From Mycobacterium triplex (GTDB taxonomy: Bacteria; Actinomycetota; Actinomycetes; Mycobacteriales; Mycobacteriaceae), in NCBI RefSeq assembly GCF_000689255.1, contig NZ_HG964446.1, forward strand, positions 2,410,057 to 2,474,056: a DNA stretch of 64,000 bases. Direction: 5' to 3'. The notes under the pieces are model-generated. The model ran no database searches and was not told the origin of the DNA. It saw only the letters and a list, made by a program, of their open reading frames with translations. The position numbers and the translations under genes are program-made. Positions 57,497 through 64,000 of the stretch are shown piece after piece (the stretch's first letter is position 1; the number at the start of each line of letters is the position of its first letter).

Positions 57497-58726
57497 ATGC
57501 GGGTGTTGTTGTCGACATACGATTCGCGCGGTGGTGTCGAACCGCTGCTGGCACTGGCGGTGCAGCTGCAGGCGTGCGGCGCCGAGGCGGTGGTATGCGC
57601 GCCGCCCGACGACGAATTCGCCGAGCGGGCAGCAGATTTCGGGATCCCGCTGGTGGGGTTCGGCCCGTCGGTGCGGGCGATGACGACCGCGGCGGCGCAG
57701 TCGTCGGAGCAGGATCTGCGCGCGCACGTGCTCGGGCTGCTTGCCGCGCAGTTCGACACCGTCGCCGCCGCGGCGCAGGGATGCGACGCGATCGTGTCGA
57801 CCGCGCTGGTGTGGACGGCGGCCGGCGCCCGTTCGGTGGCCGACAAACTCGGCATCCACTACGCCTACGCCAGCTACCACCCGACCCACCTCCCGTCGCC
57901 GTACCACCCGCCGCCGGAATTCGTCGGCCGCGGCATGGGGACGAGCGAGACGGACAACCGGGTGATGTGGAATCACAACGCCCACAACGCCAATACGTTG
58001 TTCGGCCCCACCCTCAACAGCCACCGTGCAACGATCGGCCTGACCCCGGTGACCGACGTCCGTAATTACGCCTACACCAACCAGCCGTGGTTGGCGGCCG
58101 ACCCGACGCTCGGCCCGTGGCAGCCGCTGGCCGACCTGCACGTCGTGCAGACCGGCGCGTGGGTGCTGCCCGACGAGCGCCCACTGCCGGCCGAGCTGGA
58201 GGAGTTCCTGAACGCCGGCGCGCCGCCGGTGTACGTCGGCTTCGGCAGCATGCCGCTGTGGGGCTCCAAGGAGGTCGTGCCGATGGCGATCGAGGCCATC
58301 CGCGCCCGGGGCCGACGCGTGCTGCTGTCCAGCGGCTGGGCCGGGCTGGCCCCCATCGACGACCGCGACGATTGCCTGGGCGTCGGTGAGGTCAACCAGC
58401 AAGCGCTGTTCGGGCGGGTGGCCGCCGTCGTGCACCACGGCGGCGCGGGCACGACGACGACCGCGGCCCGAGCGGGCGTGCCGCAGCTCGTCGTGCCGCA
58501 GGGGGCCGACCAGGTGTACTGGGCCCGCCGGGTGGCCGAGCTGGGCATCGGCAGCGCGTGCGACGGCCCGACTCCGCCCCCGGGCTCGCTGCCGGCCGCA
58601 CTCGAGGTCGTCCTCGGCGACGAGACCCGAGCGCGGGCGACGGCGGTGGCCGCCGCGACCCGCGCCGACGGTGCGGCGGTGGCCGCAAAGTTGTTGCTCG
58701 ACGCGGTGGGCCGGCGACGGCGTTAA
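57497..58726 (+). CDS. Glycosyltransferase family 1 (UGT-like)
   Basis: A 409-residue GT-B glycosyltransferase. It begins MRVLLSTYDSRGGVEPLLAL, the acceptor-side loop. The C-terminal donor domain has VYVGFGSMP, VNQQALFGRVAAVVHHGG and the sugar-nucleotide motif HHGGAGTTTTAARAGVP followed by PQGADQVYWA. It resembles the Rv1524/Rv1526c group that glycosylates lipids or glycopeptidolipids. It starts 5 bases after the FadE partner gene, so it may be cotranscribed. Its stop overlaps the convergent hydrolase by 4 bases. Acceptor and sugar unknown. Confidence 0.9.
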   Translation: MRVLLSTYDSRGGVEPLLALAVQLQACGAEAVVCAPPDDEFAERAADFGIPLVGFGPSVRAMTTAAAQSSEQDLRAHVLGLLAAQFDTVAAAAQGCDAIVSTALVWTAAGARSVADKLGIHYAYASYHPTHLPSPYHPPPEFVGRGMGTSETDNRVMWNHNAHNANTLFGPTLNSHRATIGLTPVTDVRNYAYTNQPWLAADPTLGPWQPLADLHVVQTGAWVLPDERPLPAELEEFLNAGAPPVYVGFGSMPLWGSKEVVPMAIEAIRARGRRVLLSSGWAGLAPIDDRDDCLGVGEVNQQALFGRVAAVVHHGGAGTTTTAARAGVPQLVVPQGADQVYWARRVAELGIGSACDGPTPPPGSLPAALEVVLGDETRARATAVAAATRADGAAVAAKLLLDAVGRRRR

Positions 58727-59472
58727 CGCGGCAGCGCCGCAGCGAACACCTCCGTCATCGCCTCCCAGTGCCGCTCGGCGGCGGCCGGGTCGTAGGGCGG
58801 GTTGTCCGGGACCGCGAAGCCGTGCGCCGCGGGGTACCACTCGATGGTGTGCCGCACGCCGGCCGCCGTCAGCGCCTTGTCGAGCTGTTCGGCATGGTCG
58901 GCGGTGAACGATGCGTCGTTCTCGGCGCCGCCGACGTAGACCGTCGCGGTCATCTTCTCGGCCAGCAGGTGCGGGCTGTCCGCGGTGTCGGACACCAGGC
59001 CGCCGCCGTGAAACGACGCCGCGGCCGCGACCCGGTCCGGAATCCGGCCGGCCACCAGCACCGAGATTCGCCCGCCCATGCAGTAGCCGCACACGCCGAA
59101 GCGTTCCCCGGATACCTCCGGGCGTTCGGCCAGGTAGTCGAAGAACGCGCGGCCGTCGCTGGCGATCTTGTCGGGCGTCAGGCCGCCGATCATCGAGAAC
59201 AGGCGCTTGCGTTCCTGTTCGTCGCCGAACACGGTGGCCATGTCGAAGGGGGCCCAATCGGCGTTGCGGTAGTACACGTCCGGCAGCAGCACCGTGTAAC
59301 CGAATCCGGCCAGCTTGGCCGCCATTTGCCCGAAGGTGTCGCGCACTCCGCCGGCGTCGGGGTACATGATCACGCCGGGGTGCGGGGCTTGGGTGTCCGG
59401 ACCTCCCGGGGTGAACAGCTGGACCGTGCAGGTCCCGTCGGCGGTGGTGATGGTGTCGGTGATGTTCGGCAT
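58723..59472 (-). CDS. Dienelactone hydrolase-family protein (Rv2765-like)
   Basis: A 249-residue alpha/beta hydrolase. The nucleophile is cysteine in GVCGYCMGGR, as in dienelactone hydrolases; the Asp is expected in VGGAENDASF and the His is in YPAAHGFAVPD. True substrate unknown; the name should not be read as proof of dienelactone hydrolysis. ATG start with AGGAG upstream. Convergent with the glycosyltransferase gene and divergent from thyA. Confidence 0.9.
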   Translation of the reverse strand: MPNITDTITTADGTCTVQLFTPGGPDTQAPHPGVIMYPDAGGVRDTFGQMAAKLAGFGYTVLLPDVYYRNADWAPFDMATVFGDEQERKRLFSMIGGLTPDKIASDGRAFFDYLAERPEVSGERFGVCGYCMGGRISVLVAGRIPDRVAAAASFHGGGLVSDTADSPHLLAEKMTATVYVGGAENDASFTADHAEQLDKALTAAGVRHTIEWYPAAHGFAVPDNPPYDPAAAERHWEAMTEVFAAALPR

Positions 59473-59556
59473 GGCACCGTTCTACTCCTGGGAGCTAGCG
59501 GCAAATTAATGGCGTCGACCCGCCGCGCCCGGCTACGCCGCGCTCGCGATCGCCGT

Positions 59557-59562
59557 TAAGCT
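59557..59562 (+). promoter_or_regulatory. Candidate -10 (TAAGCT) for leaderless thyA-dfrA
   Basis: TANNNT hexamer ending 6 bases before the GTG at 59569; no ribosome site is visible upstream. Confidence 0.5.
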
Positions 59563-59568
59563 TTCCGC

Positions 59569-60369
59569 GTGCCGATCCCCACGCCCTACGAGGACTTACT
59601 GCGCCTGGTCCTCGAGACGGGCTCGGCCAAATCGGACCGCACCGGGACCGGCACCCGCAGCCTGTTCGGCCGGCAGTTGCGCTATGACCTGTCGGCCGGC
59701 TTCCCGCTGCTGACCACCAAGAAGGTCCACCTCAAATCGGTGGTCTACGAGTTGCTGTGGTTTTTGCGCGGCGACTCCAACGTCGGCTGGTTACACGAGC
59801 ACGGCGTCACGATCTGGGACGAATGGGCAAGCGACACAGGCGATCTGGGTCCCATCTACGGCGTCCAGTGGCGGTCCTGGCCGACCCCTTCGGGTGAGCA
59901 CATCGACCAGATCAGCGCCGCACTGGAATTGCTGCGCACCGACCCGGACTCGCGGCGCAACATCGTGTCGGCGTGGAACGTCGGCGAGATCCCGCAGATG
60001 GCGCTGCCGCCGTGTCATGCGTTCTTCCAGTTCTACGTGGCCGACGGGCGGCTGAGCTGCCAGCTCTACCAGCGCAGCGCCGACCTGTTCCTGGGTGTGC
60101 CGTTCAACATCGCCAGCTACGCGCTGCTGACGCACATGATGGCGGCCCAGGCCGGCCTGGGCGTCGGCGAGTTCGTCTGGACCGGCGGTGATTGCCACAT
60201 CTACGACAACCACGTCGACCAGGTGCGCACGCAGCTCAGTCGCGATCCGCGGCCGTATCCGGAACTCGTTTTGGCCCACCGGGATTCGATCTTCGACTAC
60301 ACCTACGACGACATCGTCGTGAAGAACTACGATCCACACCCGGCTATCAAGGCTCCCGTCGCTGTATGA
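59569..60369 (+). CDS. thyA: Thymidylate synthase ThyA
   Basis: A 266-residue ThyA methylating dUMP with methylene-tetrahydrofolate. Signatures: [13 protein letters not shown] (phosphate-binding Arg), [28 protein letters not shown], the nucleophilic Cys in [29 protein letters not shown] and [11 protein letters not shown] start, probably leaderless. ATGA overlap with dfrA, which regenerates its folate product. Confidence 0.98.
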   Translation: MPIPTPYEDLLRLVLETGSAKSDRTGTGTRSLFGRQLRYDLSAGFPLLTTKKVHLKSVVYELLWFLRGDSNVGWLHEHGVTIWDEWASDTGDLGPIYGVQWRSWPTPSGEHIDQISAALELLRTDPDSRRNIVSAWNVGEIPQMALPPCHAFFQFYVADGRLSCQLYQRSADLFLGVPFNIASYALLTHMMAAQAGLGVGEFVWTGGDCHIYDNHVDQVRTQLSRDPRPYPELVLAHRDSIFDYTYDDIVVKNYDPHPAIKAPVAV

Positions 60370-60851
60370 CACTTCTCGGCTTGGTGTGGGCGCAGTCCAC
60401 ATCCGGTGTCATCGGCCGCAATGGCGACATCCCCTGGCATGTGCCCGAAGACCTGGCCCGCTTCAAGCAGGTGACCGTGGGCCACACCGTCGTCATGGGC
60501 CGGCGGACCTGGGACTCGCTGCCGGCCCGGGTGCGGCCGCTGCCCGGTCGCAGAAACATCGTGCTGTCCCGCCGGGCCGACTTCGCCGCCGACGGAGCCG
60601 AAGTGGTCGACTCGCTGGACAAGGCCCTCACCGACCCCGAAGCGTGGGTGATCGGCGGCGCCCAGATCTACCGGCTCGCGCTGCCGCACGCCGGCCGGTG
60701 CGAGGTCACCGAGATCGAGGTCGACCTGGTCCGCGAGGACGAGGACGCGCTGGCCCCGGTGCTCGACGAGACGTGGCGTGGCGAGACGGGCGAATGGCAG
60801 GTCAGCCGCTCTGGGCTGCGGTATCGGTTTCACAGCTATCGTCGAGCCTGA
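60366..60851 (+). CDS. dfrA: Dihydrofolate reductase
   Basis: A 161-residue DHFR reducing dihydrofolate with NADPH. Motifs: [20 protein letters not shown] with the active-site Asp, [12 protein letters not shown] for NADPH binding, NIVLSRR and WVIGGAQIY. Length and order (thyA-dfrA, ATGA overlap) are as in M. tuberculosis. Confidence 0.98.
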   Translation: MTLLGLVWAQSTSGVIGRNGDIPWHVPEDLARFKQVTVGHTVVMGRRTWDSLPARVRPLPGRRNIVLSRRADFAADGAEVVDSLDKALTDPEAWVIGGAQIYRLALPHAGRCEVTEIEVDLVREDEDALAPVLDETWRGETGEWQVSRSGLRYRFHSYRRA

Positions 60852-60966
60852 GTGCTCGCCCGCGGCGGCGTGGTCCGCGCCGGGGCCGGACCTGACATAC
60901 TCGACCGGGGGTGGGCGGGGTCGAAGCAACGCGGATTCCGGAGTTCCCGGGGAGGGGAAATTGGCA

Positions 60967-61665
60967 GTGATCACCGAACCCACAACGGCATTCAGCCGCA
61001 AATGGATGGGCTATGACGCGGCCGCGGTCGACGCCCACATCGAGATGTTGACCACCAAGCAGAATCTGCTGCTCAACGACGTCGAAAGCCTGCGGGCCCG
61101 GCTGAAGGAATCCGGGGAGGAAGCGGCCGCGCTGCGCAAGGAGGTGGCCGCGCTCACCGACACCTCACCCGCGCCGCACGCGATCCAGCAACGGATGGCG
61201 AAGATGTTGAGCCGCGCCGTCGACGAGATTTCCGAGATGCAGGCCGAGGCGCGCGCCGAGGCCGAGGCGCTGATCGCGGCGGCCGAAGCCGAAATCGAGG
61301 CCGAGCAGCGAAAGCACCGCGAGGTGCTGGCGGATCTGGCCGCGCAGCAAAAGGCGATGGAAGCGCAGTATCGCGAAACCAAGGAAACCCTCGAGGCCGA
61401 ACTGGCCAGCATGCGCGAGGACGCCCGGCGGGCGCGTGAGCAGCTGCTCGCCGAGGCCAACGAGCGCGTCGAACGGGACCGCGAGGAGGCGCGGCGGGCG
61501 GTGCGCGCCGCCAGCGAGCAGCGGATCAAGGTCCTGGAACAACTGATGGGGGTCTACCGCGACCTGGAGACGGTTCCGGCCGCTCTCGAGGCGGCCTACC
61601 ACGAACAGAAGAACCCGCCGCAGGCCGCCGCGGCGCCGGTGGACGACAAGGTCAGCACGGGGTGA
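60967..61665 (+). CDS. DivIVA-like coiled-coil protein
   Basis: A 232-residue protein. Residues about 8-30 (FSRKWMGYDAAAVDAHIEML) match the N-terminal membrane-curvature domain of DivIVA/Wag31 proteins. Residues 35 to about 190 are long heptad-rich, charged helix with runs of Ala/Glu/Arg such as AEARAEAEALIAAAEAEI. It may bind the inner membrane or cell poles. I chose the GTG at 60967 because AGGGG lies 9 bases upstream; a TTG at 60961 is too close to it. It follows dfrA by 115 bases. No direct family function known. Confidence 0.75.
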   Translation: MITEPTTAFSRKWMGYDAAAVDAHIEMLTTKQNLLLNDVESLRARLKESGEEAAALRKEVAALTDTSPAPHAIQQRMAKMLSRAVDEISEMQAEARAEAEALIAAAEAEIEAEQRKHREVLADLAAQQKAMEAQYRETKETLEAELASMREDARRAREQLLAEANERVERDREEARRAVRAASEQRIKVLEQLMGVYRDLETVPAALEAAYHEQKNPPQAAAAPVDDKVSTG

Positions 61666-61694
61666 GCCTTCGCCGAAGGTGACCGGTTGACCGG

Positions 61695-61700
61695 TATTCT
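61695..61700 (+). promoter_or_regulatory. Candidate -10 (TATTCT) for leaderless ycaQ-type gene
   Basis: TANNNT hexamer ending 6 bases before the GTG at 61707. Through TGATG coupling it may also drive hsdM. Confidence 0.5.
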
Positions 61701-61706
61701 TCCCGC

Positions 61707-62939
61707 GTGTCGATCAGCAGGCTGACCGCCGCGCAGGCCCGGCGGATAGCCGTTGCGGCCCAAGGCTTTACCGAGCCGCGGCCCGGTAGCGAAATCACCC
61801 GTGCCCACCTGCGTCGGCTGATCTCGAGAATCCAAGTGCTGCAACTGGATTCAGTCTCGGTGGCGGTGCGCGCCCACTACGCGCCGGTGTTCAGCCGGCT
61901 CGGGCCGTATGACCGTGACGTGCTGGACCGCGCCGCCTGGGGTCCGCGCTCGTCGCGGCTGCTGGCCGAGTACTGGGCACACGAGGCCGCGCTGATGGCC
62001 GTCGACGACTGGCCGCTGTTGCGCTGGCGGATGCGCCAGTACCGGCACGGCCGGTGGGGCACCCACATCGTCAAGGCCAATCCGGAGCTCGTCGACAAGA
62101 TCGTCGATGCCGTCAGCGAACTCGGTCCCAGCACCGCCGGTCAGATCGAGGCTTATCTCGAGGCCGAAACGCCCGGGCCCCGGGGAAGCTGGTGGGGCAG
62201 TCGCAGCGACACCAAATGGGTGGCCGAGGCGCTGTTCGCCTCCGGGGTGCTCACCACGGCCACCCGGGTCGGTTTCTCCCGTCACTACGACCTGGTGGAG
62301 CGGGTGCTGCCGGCCGACGTGCTGGCCCGTGAGGTCGACGACGACGAAGCCATCCGCGAGCTTTGCCTGCGCGCGGCCACCGCACTGGGCGTGGCCACCG
62401 AGGCCGACATTCGCGACTACTTCCGGCTGTCCGCCCGCCAGGTCAAACCGGCCATCGCGGACCTGGTGGCGGCCGGCGAGATCGAGCGGGTGCAGGTCGA
62501 CGGCTGGTCGGCGCCCGCATATCTGCATGCCGGCCGCTCGGTGCCGCGGCTGGATCGCGGTACCGCGCTGCTGTGCCCGTTCGACCCGTTGATCTTCTTC
62601 CGGCCGCGGGTGGAGCGGCTGTTCAACTTTCACTACCGGATCGAGATCTACACCCCGGCGGCCAAGCGCCGGTACGGCTATTACGTGTGGCCGCTGCTGG
62701 TGGACGGCGAGCTGAGGGCGCGGGTCGATCTCAAGGCCGACCGCGCCGCCGACACGCTGCGGGTGGTGGGCGCGTTCGGCGAGCCCGCTGATGATCGGGT
62801 GCCCCGCTCCCGGGTGGCCGCCGCGCTGGCCGGTGAGCTGGAGTCGATGGCGTCCTGGCTTGGCCTGGGCCGGTTCACCGTCTCGGGCCGCGGCGACCTG
62901 GCCGCAGAGTTGCGCACCGCCGCCAAGCGGGCCGGCTGA
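61707..62939 (+). CDS. YcaQ/AlkZ-type DNA glycosylase (HTH_42 family)
   Basis: A 410-residue protein of the winged-helix glycosylase family that unhooks DNA interstrand crosslinks. The catalytic QxD motif typical of YcaQ-type members (AlkZ has QxQ) is seen in VLQLDSVSVAVRAHYAP. Other signatures: YDRDVLDRAAW, YWAHEAALM, winged-helix region ELGPSTAGQIEAYL, and CPFDPLIFFRPRVERLFNF. Probably cytoplasmic DNA repair. GTG start, likely leaderless. The stop shares one base with the hsdM ATG (TGATG), an unusual tie between a repair glycosylase and a modification enzyme. Confidence 0.85.
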   Translation: MSISRLTAAQARRIAVAAQGFTEPRPGSEITRAHLRRLISRIQVLQLDSVSVAVRAHYAPVFSRLGPYDRDVLDRAAWGPRSSRLLAEYWAHEAALMAVDDWPLLRWRMRQYRHGRWGTHIVKANPELVDKIVDAVSELGPSTAGQIEAYLEAETPGPRGSWWGSRSDTKWVAEALFASGVLTTATRVGFSRHYDLVERVLPADVLAREVDDDEAIRELCLRAATALGVATEADIRDYFRLSARQVKPAIADLVAAGEIERVQVDGWSAPAYLHAGRSVPRLDRGTALLCPFDPLIFFRPRVERLFNFHYRIEIYTPAAKRRYGYYVWPLLVDGELRARVDLKADRAADTLRVVGAFGEPADDRVPRSRVAAALAGELESMASWLGLGRFTVSGRGDLAAELRTAAKRAG

Positions 62940-64000
62940 TGGCGCCGCCCAGGGACCTCAAAGTCACCCTGTGGAAAGCGGCCGACAAGTTGCGCGGCTC
63001 CTTGTCCGGCAGCCAGTACAAGGACGTCGTGCTCGGGCTGGTGTTCCTCAAGCACATCTGCGAGTCGCAGTGGAACATGTTGGCGGACAAGGCAAAGTCC
63101 GACGACATCGGGCGACTCGTCGACGACGCGATGGACGCCGCGATGACGGCGAACCCGGCCCTGGCCGGAACGCTGCCGCGGATCTACGAAAACCTCGACC
63201 AGCGCCGGCTCGGCGAACTGGTCGAGCTGCTGGCGAACGCGCGAATCGGCGGGCCGGGCCCCGGCGACCTGATGGGGCAGGTCTACGAGTACTTCCTGGC
63301 CAATTTCGCTCGCGCGGAAGGGAAACGAGGCGGGGAGTTCTTCACCCCGCCCAGCGTCGTGCGACTGATCGTGGAGGTTCTGGAACCGGCGGGCGGACGG
63401 GTGTACGACCCGTGCTGCGGTTCGGGCGGGATGTTCGTGCAGACCGAGAATTTCATCGCCGCCCACGACGGCGACCCGAAGGACGTCCGCATCTACGGTC
63501 AGGAGGGCGTGGAGCAGACCTGGCGGATGGCGAAGCTGAACCTCGCGATTCACGGGATCGACAACGCCGGCCTGGCCCGGGGCGACACCTTCGTCGAGGA
63601 CCTGCACGCCGGTGTCCAGATGGACTACGTGATGGCCAATCCGCCGTTCAACATCAAGGATTGGGCCCGCGACGAACACGACCCGCGCTGGCGCTTCGGT
63701 GTTCCCGCCGCGGGCAACGCCAATTTCGCCTGGATCCAGCACATCCTGGCAAAGCTGGCGCCGGGCGGCAAGGCCGGCGTGGTGATGGCCAACGGATCGA
63801 TGTCGTCGAATGCGCTCGGGGAGGGCGATATTCGCGCTCGCATCGTCGATGCGGATCTGGTCTCCTGCATGATCGCGCTGCCCGCGCAGCTGTTCCGCAG
63901 TACCGGAATCCCGGTGTGCCTGTGGTTCTTTGCCACCGATAAGGGCGATCGGTCCGGCCAGGTGCTGTTCATCGACGCCCGCGGGCTCGGCTGTCTCGTC
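62939..64000 (+). CDS. hsdM: Type I restriction-modification DNA methyltransferase subunit (3' truncated by window edge)
   Basis: 354 residues of an HsdM-like N6-adenine methyltransferase that methylates DNA with an HsdS specificity subunit. Early helical domain with WKAADKLRGSLSGSQYKDVV; then GQVYEYFLANFA, RGGEFFTPPSVVRLIVE, AdoMet motif I YDPCCGSGGMFVQ, QEGVEQTWRMAKLNLAIHG and catalytic motif IV MANPPFN. The frame is open to the end; the family length of about 540 implies roughly 190 residues outside. ATG overlaps the preceding stop by one base. HsdS and HsdR are not in the window. Confidence 0.95.
   Translation, partial: MAPPRDLKVTLWKAADKLRGSLSGSQYKDVVLGLVFLKHICESQWNMLADKAKSDDIGRLVDDAMDAAMTANPALAGTLPRIYENLDQRRLGELVELLANARIGGPGPGDLMGQVYEYFLANFARAEGKRGGEFFTPPSVVRLIVEVLEPAGGRVYDPCCGSGGMFVQTENFIAAHDGDPKDVRIYGQEGVEQTWRMAKLNLAIHGIDNAGLARGDTFVEDLHAGVQMDYVMANPPFNIKDWARDEHDPRWRFGVPAAGNANFAWIQHILAKLAPGGKAGVVMANGSMSSNALGEGDIRARIVDADLVSCMIALPAQLFRSTGIPVCLWFFATDKGDRSGQVLFIDARGLGCLV

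Overview
The window is a high-GC actinobacterial chromosome segment that reads as a slow-growing nontuberculous Mycobacterium. Many products are close relatives of M. tuberculosis proteins, and their order follows the H37Rv block from Rv2839c (infB) to Rv2756c (hsdM), as I recall that genome. The conserved markers in order are infB, rbfA, the DHH phosphoesterase gene, echA16, pptH-pptT-truB, ltp1-fadE21, sirR/ribF, rpsO, pnp, pepR, a nitronate monooxygenase, ald/aldR, an Rv2776c-like reductase, a GNAT gene, dapB, fabG5, an Rv2765-like hydrolase, thyA-dfrA and hsdM. Blocks I remember from H37Rv at this locus (dinF-ugp, CRISPR-Cas, IS1602, lppU, vapBC pairs) are absent. Other genes are interleaved instead. 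No rRNA, tRNA, CRISPR array, prophage or insertion sequence was seen.

Layout: 1-3426 is the truncated infB-rbfA-nrnA translation/RNA cluster. 3433-10673 holds a secreted protein and a glyoxylate-to-glycerate pathway: the hyi-glxR-gcl-iclR operon with echA16 downstream, and a divergent glycerate kinase. 10755-14894 has a histone-deacetylase-like amidohydrolase, DUF2277 and DUF1802 genes, a CocE-type hydrolase and an exported protein. 15065-28385 is mostly core: the opposing pair pptH/pptT coupled to truB, ltp1-fadE21, the divergent sirR/ribF pair, rpsO, pnp, pepR, the nitronate monooxygenase and a class A beta-lactamase. 28389-30087 is the divergent ald/aldR pair. 30103-35492 is a probable oxidation cassette: a flavin monooxygenase, a diiron-type protein, an epoxide hydrolase-SDR fusion and a 2Fe-2S reductase. 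36034-38947 is a TetR/Rieske/dehydrogenase set. 39014-40664 is a hipBA toxin-antitoxin module with an iterated operator. 40750-42394 is dapB with two small coupled genes.

42474-48108 is accessory: a DUF2236 oxygenase-like protein, a frameshifted gene and a cyclase/ATPase regulator. 48321-58726 is lipid metabolism: an acyl-CoA thioesterase, an acyl-CoA synthetase coupled to a single-chain acyl-CoA carboxylase, fabG5 with a two-subunit acyl-CoA dehydrogenase, and a glycosyltransferase. A small Cys/Gly-repeat secreted protein interrupts this block on the other strand. 58723-64000 holds a dienelactone hydrolase-like gene, thyA-dfrA, a DivIVA-like coiled-coil protein, a YcaQ-type DNA glycosylase and the start of hsdM.

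Two patterns cut across the window. Genes in operons are very often joined by 1-4 base ATGA, GTGA or TGATG overlaps. At least thirteen transcription-unit starts carry a TANNNT hexamer ending exactly 6 or 7 bases before the start codon, the layout expected of leaderless mRNAs, and this was used to choose several starts. The observations I consider most worth following are the 37-bp-period hipBA operator, the 30103-35492 oxidation cassette, the repeat-built secreted protein at 53972-54322 and the heteromeric FadE pair.
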